Shown: positions 27,115 to 36,700, numbered from the stretch's first letter. The stretch is 64,000 bases of DNA from an uncultured Hungatella sp. (GCA_910588505.1 CAJUPQ010000011.1:1-64000); one strand, 5' to 3'. Made by a program: numbers and translations. Notes: generated by a model not told the origin, from the sequence alone.

Positions 27115-28185
27115 TTAACTCCTTTCGTCCTTGGTGCGAAGCAGCGCGTTGATCCCATAATAGAGAGCCTTTTTCTCCACAGGACTCATCGATGGCTTCT
27201 GGAGCGCGCGGATATAAAACCCGATCATGTCGCTGGAGTGCTCGGCAAAAAGGGCGCTGAAATCGTACTGAGGCTCTGACTCGTCCATGATCTCCACGAT
27301 GCGGAATTTGGAGAGAAGATTTTCCATGTCAAATTCCATCTGCGGGTCCCGCATGCCCCGGATACGGAAGCGGTAGATGTGGTGCCGTCCCCGCCGCTCG
27401 ATCTCCTGGGCGATCTTCATCTCCAGCTCCATGTTGGTGGTGGCAGTGGAGACATTGACAGCCAGAGGGATATACTGGGAACGGCACAGAGGAAGAAACT
27501 CCAGCGAGATGACTTTTCTTGTGCCGGGGTTAATCTCCCCTATAAGGATGCCGTGTCTGCCGGTTTCGGTCTTGTCCAAAGGTTCCGGGGAACCAGGGTA
27601 CGCCATCTTGGCCGGAATCAGGATCTCCGGCTTGTGGATGTGGCCCAGGGCGATGTAGGAAAAATCCGACGCCGCCAGGGCAGTCTTATCAAAAGGCAGG
27701 TGATTGGCGTCACCGCCGTGTATCATCAGAATATGGATACGCCCGTCTAAGGGGACTGCCAGATGGTCCACCCGGTTTTCCCGGATCTCGGGCGTGGTGT
27801 AGCTGAACCCGTGGACCTCCACATTGCAGTCCTCAAAATAGACGCTGCTCATCTCGTCCTTCATAAAAAACGTCACATTAGAACACCAGGTAAAGCTTAA
27901 GAGGGCCGAGGTGTTGCGGATCCGGTCATGGTTGCCTGCTATAATGACAACGCGCACCGACGGGATGGTGGTAAACAGGTAATTGACCTCTTTCAGATCC
28001 TTTTGCAAAGGCTGTCTGTGGAACAGATCGCCGGAAATAAACAGAAAATCAACATCCATCTCCCGCGCTTTGGTGACGATCTGGGAAAAGGTATCCTTGA
28101 CCGCCTGGGTCCGTTCCCGGCACCACGGTTTGTCACTGTCCGGGGTCATGCCCCAGTGGATATCGGCAGTATGGATGAACTTCAT
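27115..28185 (-). CDS. yhaO: YhaO/SbcD-like metallophosphoesterase, DNA repair nuclease
   Basis: This 356-residue protein is an Mre11/SbcD-type nuclease: KFIHTADIHWGM, ISGDLFHRQP, AGNHDRIRN, MIHGGD and ALGHIHKPE supply the metal ligands. It should process DNA ends or toxic structures with its ATPase partner YhaN, encoded directly downstream. The ATG follows AAGGAGG at 7 nt. It begins 39 bp after asnS with no terminator between, so it is probably expressed from the asnS promoter. Confidence 0.87.
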   Translation of the reverse strand: MKFIHTADIHWGMTPDSDKPWCRERTQAVKDTFSQIVTKAREMDVDFLFISGDLFHRQPLQKDLKEVNYLFTTIPSVRVVIIAGNHDRIRNTSALLSFTWCSNVTFFMKDEMSSVYFEDCNVEVHGFSYTTPEIRENRVDHLAVPLDGRIHILMIHGGDANHLPFDKTALAASDFSYIALGHIHKPEILIPAKMAYPGSPEPLDKTETGRHGILIGEINPGTRKVISLEFLPLCRSQYIPLAVNVSTATTNMELEMKIAQEIERRGRHHIYRFRIRGMRDPQMEFDMENLLSKFRIVEIMDESEPQYDFSALFAEHSSDMIGFYIRALQKPSMSPVEKKALYYGINALLRTKDERS

Positions 28186-28224
28186 GTCACTTCCTCCTTA
28201 GAGTACATACATCAGACGCTGGTT

Positions 28225-29616
28225 TTACAGCTCGCAGTTGTTAACCGTTCTCGGGAACGGAACCACGTCCCGGATGTTGGCCATGCCCGTAAGGTACATC
28301 ACGCACCGCTCAAAGCCCAGACCAAAGCCTGCGTGGCGCGTAGAGCCGTATTTACGAAGATCCAGATAGAAACCGTAATCCTCTTCCTTAAGTCCTAATT
28401 CCTTCATGCGCGCGGTCAGTTTCTCATAGCTGTCCTCGCGCTGGCTTCCCCCGATGATCTCCCCGATCCCCGGCACCAGGCAGTCCATAGCGGCAACGGT
28501 TTTACCGTCGTCATTAAGCTTCATGTAAAAGGCCTTGATCTCTTTGGGGTAATCGGTGACAAATACAGGCTTCTTAAACACCTGCTCTGTCAGATACCGC
28601 TCATGCTCTGTCTGCAGGTCGCAGCCCCAGAACACCTTGTAATCAAAATTGTCGTTATTTTTCTCCAGGATCTCTATGGCCTCTGTGTAGGTCACATGGC
28701 CGAACTGGGAGTTGAGAACCCCGTTTAACCGGTTCAAAAGCCCCTTGTCCACAAACTGGTTGAAGAACTTCATCTCCTCAGGCGCGTGCTCCAGAACATA
28801 GCTGATAATGTACTTTAACATGCCCTCAGCGACAGCCATATTATCTTCCAGGTCAGCGAAGGCCATCTCCGGCTCGATCATCCAGAACTCAGCCGCATGG
28901 CGGGTGGTATTGGAATTTTCCGCCCGGAAGGTAGGACCAAAGGTATAGATATTCCGAAAAGCCATGGCATAGGTCTCGCCGTTTAGCTGTCCGCTGACCG
29001 TAAGGCTGGTAGGCTTTCCAAAGAAATCCTGGGAGAAATCCACAGCCCCGTCAGAGGTGGTCGGCACATGGTTCAGATCCAGGGTGGTCACCTGGAACAT
29101 CTCCCCCGCGCCCTCACAGTCGCTGGATGTAATAAGCGGAGTGTGGACATAGACAAAATCCCGCTCCTGGAAATACTGGTGAATGGCATAGGCAATCAGA
29201 GACCGTACCCGGAACACTGCCTGAAATGTGTTGGTCCTGGGACGCAGGTGGGAGATGGTCCGCAGATACTCAAAGCTGTGGCGCTTTTTCTGCAGCGGAT
29301 AGTCCGGCGCGGAAGCGCCCTCCACTGTAACCTGGTCGGCCTGGATCTCAAAAGGCTGCTTGGCTTGGGGGGTGTTCACTAAAGTTCCGGTAACGATAAC
29401 AGCCGCCCCCACGTTCAGCTTGCTGATCTCTTCAAAGTTATCCATGGTGTCATGGTATACGATCTGCAGAGTCTCAAAATAGGAGCCGTCGCTTAAGACG
29501 ATAAATCCGAAAGCCTTAGAATCCCGGATACTCTTGACCCAGCCTCCTACCGAGATCTTTTTGGCTAAAAATGATTCCCTGTCTTTATATATTTCCCTTA
29601 CTGTCACTAAATCCAT
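28225..29616 (-). CDS. asnS: asparagine--tRNA ligase
   Basis: This 463-residue class II synthetase has the OB-fold anticodon-binding domain (about 1-110) and the catalytic domain with motif 2 ([22 protein letters not shown]) shortened here and motif 3 [15 protein letters not shown] near the end. The length matches bacterial AsnRS. It charges tRNA-Asn directly. ATG 29616 is chosen because [10 protein letters not shown] matches the family start and AAAGGAG is upstream; a codon at 29643 would add 9 residues overlapping that site. No T-box leader is seen. Confidence 0.95.
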   Translation of the reverse strand: MDLVTVREIYKDRESFLAKKISVGGWVKSIRDSKAFGFIVLSDGSYFETLQIVYHDTMDNFEEISKLNVGAAVIVTGTLVNTPQAKQPFEIQADQVTVEGASAPDYPLQKKRHSFEYLRTISHLRPRTNTFQAVFRVRSLIAYAIHQYFQERDFVYVHTPLITSSDCEGAGEMFQVTTLDLNHVPTTSDGAVDFSQDFFGKPTSLTVSGQLNGETYAMAFRNIYTFGPTFRAENSNTTRHAAEFWMIEPEMAFADLEDNMAVAEGMLKYIISYVLEHAPEEMKFFNQFVDKGLLNRLNGVLNSQFGHVTYTEAIEILEKNNDNFDYKVFWGCDLQTEHERYLTEQVFKKPVFVTDYPKEIKAFYMKLNDDGKTVAAMDCLVPGIGEIIGGSQREDSYEKLTARMKELGLKEEDYGFYLDLRKYGSTRHAGFGLGFERCVMYLTGMANIRDVVPFPRTVNNCEL

Positions 29617-29663
29617 GGCAAATAAATCTCCTTTTCCCTTCAATAAACTACATAACTGTGTCG

Positions 29664-29692
29664 ATTATACTTTATTTTTCATGGGGATTCAA
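29664..29692 (-). promoter_or_regulatory. promoter of asnS
   Basis: On the minus strand TTGAAT (29692-29687) and TATAAT (29669-29664) are 17 bp apart. Confidence 0.75.
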
Positions 29693-29806
29693 GGCCTTCC
29701 AGGCTCAATTTCGTCCTTTTAGGAGGAGAAACCTGAGTGGAAATTTTTTTCTGTAATAAAATGTCGGAAAATGTATAAAAAAAACAGAGAATACTATAAG
29801 AATTTA

Positions 29807-29835
29807 TTCACTATTTCTAAAATGTGTGGTATAAT
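29807..29835 (+). promoter_or_regulatory. promoter of the glgC-glgD operon
   Basis: TTCACT (29807-29812) and TATAAT (29830-29835) are 17 bp apart, with TG at 29827-29828. The start near 29842 gives a leader of about 470 nt before glgC. Confidence 0.7.
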
Positions 29836-29859
29836 GTCCATGTAAGCAATCAGCAGTGA

Positions 29860-29898
29860 AAAATAAAACAAGAGCAGAGGTTTTCTGCGTTTTATTTT
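29860..29898 (+). terminator. promoter-proximal terminator-like hairpin in the glgC leader
   Basis: AAAATAAAAC (29860-29869) pairs with GTTTTATTTT (29889-29898), with an inner GCAGA/TCTGC helix (29874-29878 with 29884-29888). It starts about 18 nt after the predicted transcript start and its 3' arm is U-rich. Confidence 0.55.
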
Positions 29899-29912
29899 AT
29901 AGGGCAAAGCCC

Positions 29913-29950
29913 GTGAACGAGCCAGAGCAAGGCAGTAAGACGCTTTGGCG
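29913..29950 (+). promoter_or_regulatory. leader block shared with the DEAD-box helicase gene
   Basis: GTGAACGAG (29913-29921) is followed by AGCA and then TTGGCG (29945-29950). The same parts in the same order occur at 52594-52628. CCAGAGC and GCTTTGG inside the block can pair. Confidence 0.5.
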
Positions 29951-30309
29951 AGCTTGTAAAAAAGGTAAAAAAGCGGACCCTTTCAGGACAGCCATCCCTG
30001 TAAGAGAAAAGGAGGCAACTGCAACAACCCTCTCATCCCGCCTTCTGTTCTCCTTGCGGCCTCACAAGCCGTCAGCGACGGACAGCGGCTCCGGTTTAAG
30101 CTCCGATAGTTTTGTCGGAGGCAGCCGTTCATATTCATCCCATCACGCCCAAAGCCCATGCCCCAAGCGCAAGCGAAGCTTTTACGCGCGCCGGCCTTAG
30201 GATTTTTCAGACCTACTTGACATACTCACATCTGGCCCGTCCGCCCCTCGCTTCCCTGCCCGCCCCAGGCCACTGCACCACATAAAAATATACAGCAAGA
30301 GGTGATAAT

Positions 30310-31584
30310 GTGATCAAGAAAGAGATGATCGCCATGCTTTTGGCGGGGGGACAAGGCAGCCGTCTTGGAGTCTTAACCCAAAAAGTTGCAAAACCAGCAG
30401 TAGCTTTCGGCGGAAAATACAGGATCATTGATTTTCCCTTGAGCAACTGCATCAATTCCGGCGTCGATACCGTAGGCGTATTGACCCAGTACCAGCCATT
30501 ACGACTGAATACCCACATCGGGATCGGGATTCCGTGGGACCTTGACCGAAACGTAGGCGGAGTCACAGTGCTCCCTCCATACGAGAAGAGCAAAGGCAGC
30601 GACTGGTACACCGGAACGGCAAATGCCATTTACCAGAACATGGAGTACATGGAGCAGTATAATCCGGAGTATGTTTTAATCCTGTCCGGCGACCACATTT
30701 ACAAGATGGATTACGAGGTTATGCTGGAATATCACAAGGCAAACAACGCAGACGTCACCATTGCTGCCATGCCTGTTCCTATCGAGGAGGCCAGCCGGTT
30801 TGGCATCGTCATTACGGACGACACCAACCGCATCACGGAATTTGAGGAGAAACCGGCGAATCCGAGAAGCAACCTGGCATCTATGGGTATCTATATCTTT
30901 AGCTGGAAGGTATTAAAGGAGGCCCTGGTTCAGCTGTCGGAAGTTCCCAGCTGCGACTTCGGCAAACACGTGATACCTTACTGCCATGAGAAAGGGCAGA
31001 GGATCTTTGCCTACGAGTACAACGGCTACTGGAAGGATGTGGGAACCTTAAGCTCCTACTGGGAAGCCAACATGGAATTGATCGACATCATTCCGGAATT
31101 CAATCTCTATGAGGAATACTGGAAGATTTATACAAAGAGCGATATCATACCGCCTCAGTTTATCGCAACGGAAGCGGTCATTGAGAGAAGTATCATCGGT
31201 GAAGGCAGCGAGATCTACGGCAAGGTGAGCAATTCCGTCATCGGCGCGAGAGTTACCATTGGAAAGGGCGCCGTGGTTCGGGATTCCATCATCATGAGAG
31301 GAAGCGCTATCGGAGAGAACAGTATTCTTAAGAAAGCCATCGTTGCCGAAGATGTGGTCATCGGCAGCAATGTAGAGCTGGGTGTGGGCGAGGTAGCCCC
31401 CAACAAATATGACCCCAAAGTATACCAGTCGGATCTGGTCACCGTCGGCGAGCGCAGCGTGATCCCGGACAATGTCAAAGTGGGAAAGAACACGGCGATC
31501 TCCGGTGAGACGGTGCCGGAGGATTATCCGGAGGGCTTACTGGCTGGCGGAGACTACATTATGAAGGCAGGTGGCGCGAGATGA
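30310..31584 (+). CDS. glgC: glucose-1-phosphate adenylyltransferase, catalytic-type GlgC
   Basis: This 424-residue protein has the nucleotidyltransferase loop ([20 protein letters not shown]), [15 protein letters not shown] and a left-handed beta-helix C-terminus (about 300-400). It makes ADP-glucose from ATP and glucose-1-phosphate, the committed step of glycogen synthesis. The start is GTG after AGAGGTGAT; the overlapping ATG at 30308 is followed at once by a stop. It overlaps glgD by 4 bp. A 470-nt leader with a hairpin suggests control at the transcript level. Confidence 0.93.
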   Translation: MIKKEMIAMLLAGGQGSRLGVLTQKVAKPAVAFGGKYRIIDFPLSNCINSGVDTVGVLTQYQPLRLNTHIGIGIPWDLDRNVGGVTVLPPYEKSKGSDWYTGTANAIYQNMEYMEQYNPEYVLILSGDHIYKMDYEVMLEYHKANNADVTIAAMPVPIEEASRFGIVITDDTNRITEFEEKPANPRSNLASMGIYIFSWKVLKEALVQLSEVPSCDFGKHVIPYCHEKGQRIFAYEYNGYWKDVGTLSSYWEANMELIDIIPEFNLYEEYWKIYTKSDIIPPQFIATEAVIERSIIGEGSEIYGKVSNSVIGARVTIGKGAVVRDSIIMRGSAIGENSILKKAIVAEDVVIGSNVELGVGEVAPNKYDPKVYQSDLVTVGERSVIPDNVKVGKNTAISGETVPEDYPEGLLAGGDYIMKAGGAR

Positions 31585-32702
31585 GAGCAATCGGTATCGT
31601 TTTAGCAGGCGGAAACAGCAAGAGAATGCGGGACCTATCCAACAAGCGGGCCATTGCGGCTATGCCCATTGCCGGAAGTTACCGCAGCATTGATTTTGTT
31701 TTAAGCAACATGTCCAACTCCCATGTTCAGAGCGTGGCGGTGTTTACCCAGTATAATTCCCGCTCCCTTAACGAACATCTGAATTCCTCCAAGTGGTGGG
31801 ATTTCGGAAGAAAGCAGGGAGGATTGTTTGTATTTACACCTACCATTACGGCGGAGCACAATGACTGGTATCGGGGTACGGCTGACGCCCTGTATCAAAA
31901 CTTGACATTTTTAAAGGACAGTCACGAGCCTTATGTGGTCATCACCTCCGGAGACTGTATCTATAAGCTGGATTATGGCAAGGTGTTGGAGTACCACATC
32001 GAGAAAAAGGCCGATATTACCGTGGTGTGCAAGACCATGCCTGCCAATGTGGACGTGACCCGGTTCGGCGTCTTGGGAGTGAACGACGACGGACGGATCA
32101 CTGATTTCCAGGAAAAGCCCATGGTGGCTGAGTCCAATACTATCTCCTGCGGCATCTATATCATCCGCCGCCGCCAGCTCATCGAGCTTTTAGAGCGGTG
32201 CGCTCAGGAGGACAGGTATGATTTTGTCAATGACATTTTAGTACGTTATAAGAATATAAAAAGAATCTATGCGTATGAGCTGGGTACTTACTGGAGCAAT
32301 ATCGCTTCTGTGGAGTCCTACTATGAGACGAATATGGACTTTTTGAAGCCGGAAGTGAGAGATTATTTCTTCCGCCAGTATCCGGAGGTTTACTCCAAAG
32401 TAGGCGACCTGCCGCCGGCCAAGTATAATCCGGGAGCAGATGTGAAAAACAGCCTGGTAGCCAGCGGTACCATCATCAACGGTGTTGTGGACAGTTCCGT
32501 GCTGTTTAAGCAGGTCTATGTTGGAAACAATTGCGTGATCAAGAACTCCATTATCCTCAATGATGTGTATATTGGGGATAACACGGTGATCGAGAACTGT
32601 ATCGTGGAAAGCCGGGACACCATCCGGGCCAACACCACATACATCGGGACTCCGGAGAATATTAAGATTGTTGTAGAGAAAAACGAGCGTTATACGTTAT
32701 AG
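31581..32702 (+). CDS. glgD: glucose-1-phosphate adenylyltransferase subunit GlgD
   Basis: This 373-residue protein is a GlgC paralogue with a shorter, altered N-terminal loop ([20 protein letters not shown]) in which several catalytic residues of GlgC differ, as in Firmicute GlgD. GlgD pairs with GlgC and raises activity or alters regulation. It retains the beta-helix C-terminus ([19 protein letters not shown]). The start overlaps the end of glgC by 4 bp, consistent with equal expression. Confidence 0.92.
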   Translation: MRAIGIVLAGGNSKRMRDLSNKRAIAAMPIAGSYRSIDFVLSNMSNSHVQSVAVFTQYNSRSLNEHLNSSKWWDFGRKQGGLFVFTPTITAEHNDWYRGTADALYQNLTFLKDSHEPYVVITSGDCIYKLDYGKVLEYHIEKKADITVVCKTMPANVDVTRFGVLGVNDDGRITDFQEKPMVAESNTISCGIYIIRRRQLIELLERCAQEDRYDFVNDILVRYKNIKRIYAYELGTYWSNIASVESYYETNMDFLKPEVRDYFFRQYPEVYSKVGDLPPAKYNPGADVKNSLVASGTIINGVVDSSVLFKQVYVGNNCVIKNSIILNDVYIGDNTVIENCIVESRDTIRANTTYIGTPENIKIVVEKNERYTL

Positions 32703-32757
32703 TGTCACCTGTTACAAAGTTTCATTGTTACAGAGGAGAAACAGAGAGGGGAACAAG

Positions 32758-33033
32758 ATGCAGATTACAGATGTAAGAGTAAGAAGAATCGAGAAAGAGG
32801 GAAAGATGAAAGCCATCGTTTCGATCACCTTGGATAACGAGTTCGTGATCCATGATATTAAAGTGATTGAGGGCGAAAAGGGCCTGTTTATCGCAATGCC
32901 AAGCCGTAAGGCGGCAGACGGGGAGTACCGCGACATTGCTCATCCGATCAATTCCGAGACCAGGGATATGATCCAGAGGGTGATACTTGACAAGTATGAG
33001 AGCACCACCCTGGAGAGCGAAGCGGCGCAATAA
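32758..33033 (+). CDS. spoVG: SpoVG family RNA-binding regulator
   Basis: This 91-residue protein is a canonical SpoVG ([20 protein letters not shown], then [22 protein letters not shown]). SpoVG proteins bind nucleic acid and affect septation, sporulation and surface genes. ATG 32758 follows AGAGGGG; an earlier in-frame codon at 32725 is not supported. Two TGTTACA repeats (32710-32716, 32726-32732) precede it. A very strong hairpin follows. Confidence 0.95.
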   Translation: MQITDVRVRRIEKEGKMKAIVSITLDNEFVIHDIKVIEGEKGLFIAMPSRKAADGEYRDIAHPINSETRDMIQRVILDKYESTTLESEAAQ

Positions 33034-33042
33034 GGGAGCAAA

Positions 33043-33098
33043 AAGTGGCTGTGAAAGATGGAAGGGATGACTTCCATCTTTCACAGCCACTTGGTTTT
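33043..33098. terminator. bidirectional terminator between spoVG and blaR1
   Basis: A perfect 22-bp stem (33043-33064 with 33071-33092) has a 6-nt loop and T-rich flanks on both strands. It serves the convergent spoVG and BlaR1-like genes. Confidence 0.92.
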
Positions 33099-33124
33099 TG
33101 TATGAGGTTGTTTTAGAGATCTGG

Positions 33125-34495
33125 CTAATTAGTCACAATACTTCCGTTGACAGAGATCTGGGCATTGGTAATTCCCTGGATAAAGAATGTATAATCTCCG
33201 GCAGAAGTAATGGTAAATGTGTGTGAGATTGTCCCGTTTGATGAAGTGACAGTTTTGGCGGTTCCACTGCTGTCTATGATGCCTGCCTTGAATTTATGGC
33301 TGCTGTCGGAACTGGCCAGGATAAACTGAACTGTGCTTCCCTTTGCCAAGTACGCTTCTCCGATATTATGTGATTCCGTGCCGCTGAGCGTGTCGTTAAT
33401 AAGATTGATGCCACGCTCGATCCACAAGCCTGGCACATAAGATAATGTCTCTTTATCTATGTAATACGTAGCTTCCTCCCCATCAATAAACTCTTTTTGT
33501 ACTTCGTATATCGTAAATTTCTCCTGTAGGTTTCTTGTAATTTGGTCTTCAAGGGAAACTGCCCCCATGGTTACGCCAAAGCTTGTCATTGGAAATGATA
33601 ACATGCATATAGCGGATAATGAAATTGCTAATATACGGCTATGTTTTTTGTTGTGCAGCATAATCTCTGTTAACCTCCTTTTGATACGTTTCTCATTGTG
33701 ATCAGAGAAAAACACCAGTTGATATGCTCTTACTTTGTTTTGCTTCTCATGCATCCCTACGATCAACCGTCCATATTCGTACCGGACATCTTTTGGCTTC
33801 CTGCATAGTACATGTTCATCACAGGCAAGTTCACAGATTTCGACAAAATAGTATTTAAAAAGATGGATACATGGATTAAACCAATAGATGGCTTGTAAAA
33901 GCAGCATCAGATTTTTAAACAGAACATCGCCTCTTCTATAATGGGTCATTTCATGGTTTATGATCAGTTCCATCTCCTCTGATGAGAACGGCAGATCCGG
34001 CAGAAATATCCGGACCTTTTTTATGCCCACAATAAAAGGAGAATCAATGCCATGGGTTTTATAAATCGAGATGTTTTTTGCTTGGCTATAAAGGGTGCTT
34101 ATTTTTTGTAATTGATTCAGGCGATAATAAGTTGTCAAGACTTTATAACCAAACATATAAAGAAAGCCTGTGAGCCACAGTATTAAAAGTATGATATTAA
34201 TAGTCTGAAAGGTTTTGTTTCTTCCAAATATCATATCAAGTGAAAAATACCGTACGATGAGCGCGGAATGAAAATCTTCCCCGTACATCGGTATCTCCCG
34301 TGGAGCAGTAAATTGACGAAACGCGTATACGAAAAAAATTACTGGTACTAAAAGATAGAGAAGAATGAATTTAAGCAATAAGTAGATAAACCGATTACTT
34401 AAATGTTTGCTGAATTTGTGTATAAAATAGACAAATAAAAAATTCAGGCTTCCAATTACGGATAATGTAATGAGATAAAAAATAAAATCACTCAT
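33125..34495 (-). CDS. BlaR1/MecR1-like M56 metallopeptidase sensor with atypical C-terminal domain
   Basis: This 456-residue membrane protein has four likely membrane helices (about 3-25, 34-58, 100-122, 285-305) and the zinc motif HEMTHYRRGD (about 181-190) between the third and fourth. This is the BlaR1 metalloprotease that removes a BlaI repressor after a signal. The outer C-terminal part (about 310-456) is only about 150 residues, Thr/Ser-rich and beta-like, and shows no penicillin-binding STxK region. It therefore probably senses something other than beta-lactam. It overlaps blaI by 8 bp. Confidence 0.85.
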   Translation of the reverse strand: MSDFIFYLITLSVIGSLNFLFVYFIHKFSKHLSNRFIYLLLKFILLYLLVPVIFFVYAFRQFTAPREIPMYGEDFHSALIVRYFSLDMIFGRNKTFQTINIILLILWLTGFLYMFGYKVLTTYYRLNQLQKISTLYSQAKNISIYKTHGIDSPFIVGIKKVRIFLPDLPFSSEEMELIINHEMTHYRRGDVLFKNLMLLLQAIYWFNPCIHLFKYYFVEICELACDEHVLCRKPKDVRYEYGRLIVGMHEKQNKVRAYQLVFFSDHNEKRIKRRLTEIMLHNKKHSRILAISLSAICMLSFPMTSFGVTMGAVSLEDQITRNLQEKFTIYEVQKEFIDGEEATYYIDKETLSYVPGLWIERGINLINDTLSGTESHNIGEAYLAKGSTVQFILASSDSSHKFKAGIIDSSGTAKTVTSSNGTISHTFTITSAGDYTFFIQGITNAQISVNGSIVTN

Positions 34496-34898
34496 CTGTC
34501 TGTTCCCTTAATTCTTCCAGAAATTCGTACAGTCTGTCTACCTGATCTTCTGATAATCTTTCTTTACCGCAAAATGCCGCCGCGATATTTTCAAAGGAAT
34601 GTCCATATTTTTTAATAAAGGAATGTTTTTCCAATGCTTTGTTGTAGTCAGATGCGGAGACGACAGAAAAATACTTTTGATGACGGCCAATCCTTTCGCT
34701 TTTGAGATATCCCTTTTTGATAATGTTGTGTAAGATCACTCGTTTGGTTTTTAGCGCGTGGTTGGGGAAAAATCCGTATAGGACTTCACTTGACATTCCG
34801 TCCGGATGCTGCCATATAATATTCATATATTCCAGCTCTGCCGGCGATAATGCTTTTAGCCCAACATCTGTCAGGGGGGCGGCGTCTGTTCGTGGCAT
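34488..34898 (-). CDS. BlaI/MecI-family repressor
   Basis: This 136-residue protein has the winged helix of the BlaI/MecI/CopY family (about 12-80; LSPAELEYMNIIWQHPDGMSS, then KTKRVILHNIIKKGYLKSE) and a helical dimer tail. Such repressors are cleaved when a partner BlaR1 protease is triggered. ATG 34898 is chosen; a GTG at 34910 overlaps the AGGAGG site and cannot be used with it. It is first in an operon with the BlaR1-like gene and likely controls its own promoter. Confidence 0.88.
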   Translation of the reverse strand: MPRTDAAPLTDVGLKALSPAELEYMNIIWQHPDGMSSEVLYGFFPNHALKTKRVILHNIIKKGYLKSERIGRHQKYFSVVSASDYNKALEKHSFIKKYGHSFENIAAAFCGKERLSEDQVDRLYEFLEELREQTDE

Positions 34899-34924
34899 AT
34901 TCGTGTTCACCTCCTTTAGTTTAT

Positions 34925-34953
34925 ATTATACAATAAAAATATAAATTTGTTAA
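34925..34953 (-). promoter_or_regulatory. promoter/operator of the blaI-blaR1 operon
   Basis: On the minus strand TTAACA (34953-34948) and TATAAT (34930-34925) are 17 bp apart. The -10 is followed by ATAA. The core is nearly repeated at 35697-35724. Confidence 0.75.
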
Positions 34954-34974
34954 GGGGAATTTTTAAAAGGAAGG

Positions 34975-35655
34975 TTAATTGTCATTTTGGTCATTTTGGG
35001 TGGAATTCATATAGCTTTTTTCTATATTTTCTACAAAATATGCTTCTGACACTATTCCATCTTTAATTTTTAAAATGGCTGGAACACGATGAACTCCCAG
35101 TTGATCCAGTATCGCTGTCAGTTCTTCTAAATTATGATGTCTATCTTCTGTGGCGCTATATGACAACATACGTATATGATTTTTATAAAGGTAAAGCTCT
35201 AATTTAGGGAAAATCCTTTCGCAGTCCGGACAGGCCTCTTCATCTATATATACAGTGGCGCTTTTTTCTTTTACAAGAATATCCTCCAAATCCTTTAAAT
35301 GAATTTGGTTAAATCCCGTTTGGCGAAATTTGTTTTCTTGGATGATAGTTCTTGCCAAGAATATATTGCTTCCTATTTTAATTGATGAAAGAATAAAAAT
35401 GGGTATAAATACGGCTATAAGAGCTTTTTTGATTATGTTATTTCTGCAAAAACGTTTCGATAGTATAAAAATGACAGTAAAAATTAGAGTGATAAGTAAA
35501 TTTTGGCTTAGTCCTAATCTGTCAATGGAGAGATTATATTCATCTCGTAGGATTCCGTCTGTATATATGAGTGTGCAGAGGGCAAAAATTAGAAAAATAC
35601 AGGAAATGTATATGATAAATTCGATTTTTTCATTTAGATCTTGTGTGTGCTTCAA
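34975..35655 (-). CDS. membrane-anchored thioredoxin-like protein
   Basis: This 226-residue protein has three hydrophobic helices (about 12-32, 52-66, 76-94), then a thioredoxin-like domain with the redox motif C142-P-D-C145 in EEACPDCERIFPKLE, and a cis-Pro-like RVPAIL. It should sit outside the membrane or at it and handle disulfides; similar proteins occur as bacteriocin accessory factors. The start is TTG 35655 with GGAGGG upstream. Its promoter closely resembles that of blaI. Confidence 0.7.
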   Translation of the reverse strand: MKHTQDLNEKIEFIIYISCIFLIFALCTLIYTDGILRDEYNLSIDRLGLSQNLLITLIFTVIFILSKRFCRNNIIKKALIAVFIPIFILSSIKIGSNIFLARTIIQENKFRQTGFNQIHLKDLEDILVKEKSATVYIDEEACPDCERIFPKLELYLYKNHIRMLSYSATEDRHHNLEELTAILDQLGVHRVPAILKIKDGIVSEAYFVENIEKSYMNSTQNDQNDN

Positions 35656-35696
35656 AATTACTCCCTCCTAAAGTATCAATTTTATAATACATTTAT

Positions 35697-35724
35697 ATTA
35701 TAGAACAAGATATAAATTTTTCAA
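35697..35724 (-). promoter_or_regulatory. promoter of the thioredoxin-like gene
   Basis: On the minus strand TTGAAA (35724-35719) and TATAAT (35702-35697) are 16 bp apart. AAATTTATAT in the spacer and TATAATATAA at the -10 match the blaI promoter. Confidence 0.7.
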
Positions 35725-35871
35725 TGTATATTTACTTACAATATTATTAATACTTACCTTTTGGGAAGATGTGGCCTGGAAAAATGGTTAGGTTATATAT
35801 GTATAACCAGGCTATTAGATAAGTTTAGGCCGTTGAGAACAATTACTTGCAGGAAATAGCAAAATAATGAA

Positions 35872-36082
35872 ATTGATATATAATTGAGTGAGCAATGGGG
35901 GCGGGGGTGTCGTGAGGCCAGACAGAGAAGGAGAGATGTCCCGTCCGGGTTCAGATATGCCAAGCATTCCGATGAGCCCTTAAAGCGGGAACCACTCGGG
36001 TATCAGCCCTCCTGTTTCCCTGGTCTCATCTCCCTGGCATCACGACTACCCCCGCCCATTGCTCACTCAACAATATATCAAT
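35872..36082. repeat. GC-rich near-palindromic element of about 210 bp
   Basis: The two ends are inverted repeats of about 50 bp: ATTGATATAT, TTGAGTGAGCAATGGG, CGGGGGT, CGTGA and GCCAG on the left are matched in reverse order on the right with a few mismatches. The centre is GC-rich although neighbours are AT-rich. It codes for no credible protein. A MITE-like element or structured RNA are the main readings. Confidence 0.65.
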
Positions 36083-36180
36083 ATGCTGAATCTAAAGTTC
36101 CGGTTTATCCGGATTAGAATTTTTGCTGATTACAGATTGGTTGAAAAAACTGGCCCGCTAATGGCCCACGATTGTCACTA

Positions 36181-36207
36181 TTCAAAACTTTTTGGATGAT
36201 GTATAAT
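36181..36207 (+). promoter_or_regulatory. possible promoter of the small secreted-protein gene
   Basis: TATAAT (36202-36207) is perfect, but the best -35 (TTCAAA, 36181-36186) is only 15 bp away. Confidence 0.4.
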
Positions 36208-36255
36208 ACTATTATGACTATTGCAATGGTTAAAATTTTTTGGAGATTAAAAATA

Positions 36256-36678
36256 ATGAAGAAGTTTGCTTTACTTGTACTATCTGGTTCGATGTGTTTG
36301 GCCAGTGCTTTTTGTTCATTAGCTAATTCAACTCCTACGCCGGAAGAGGTCATCCGGTGGGAGCAGGAGCAGGAAAAATATTGTCATCCAGTAGCAGAAT
36401 GTGAGGGACGGGTTTCACGAGCCGCAACGTTAGTTGGAAGTGATTTAACGCATTTTTATTCTGGATTTGGCGCATATACTTATATCTGGGGCTATACAGA
36501 TGTGAAGGATGGCGACAATGATGTTTACCACTATACAAGAGTAGAAGGAAAAGAAAATGGAAAGATTATTGCGTCAGCAAAGGAATATGGAGAGGGGTAT
36601 GTTGAGGCAGAAACTGACGATATTGAGAATGGCCTTAAACGAACAATAGAGACCAGAGTGTATTGGGGAGAAAAGTAA
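36256..36678 (+). CDS. small secreted protein, distantly lactococcin 972-like
   Basis: This 140-residue protein has a clear signal peptide (MKKFALLVLSGSMCLASAFC, cleavage near residue 25). The mature part has two cysteines close together (CHPVAEC) and an aromatic-rich C-terminal half with Y/W/G spacing (VYHYTRVEG, RVYWGEK), recalling the lactococcin 972 bacteriocin family. The match is weak and unproven. ATG 36256 has GGAG about 11 nt upstream; an in-frame codon at 36172 overlaps the promoter. A strong terminator follows. The next two genes could be its export or immunity partners. Confidence 0.55.
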   Translation: MKKFALLVLSGSMCLASAFCSLANSTPTPEEVIRWEQEQEKYCHPVAECEGRVSRAATLVGSDLTHFYSGFGAYTYIWGYTDVKDGDNDVYHYTRVEGKENGKIIASAKEYGEGYVEAETDDIENGLKRTIETRVYWGEK

Positions 36679-36700
36679 TCATAATTAGTGTCTTTTAAAA

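Larger units (their letters stand above)
29842..30309 (+). promoter_or_regulatory. long structured leader of glgC
   Basis: No convincing gene lies in these roughly 470 nt. They hold a terminator-like hairpin (29860-29898), a block shared with the DEAD-box leader (29913-29950), a CTCCGA/TCGGAG hairpin near 30100-30120, and a pyrimidine-rich end. No known riboswitch class was recognised. Confidence 0.5.

Noticed and set aside
29856..30200. 114-residue frame in the glgC leader
   Set aside because: It runs through the hairpin and shared block, has a poor ribosome site and low-complexity Arg/Ser composition; the region looks like RNA structure.
29842..30309. Known riboswitch (c-di-GMP, glmS, SAM, ZTP, ydaO types) in the glgC leader
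   Set aside because: None of the conserved core sequences I know for these classes is present.
35872..36082. tRNA, group II intron or CRISPR array in the palindromic element
   Set aside because: No cloverleaf, no intron domain V motif and no regularly spaced repeats were seen.
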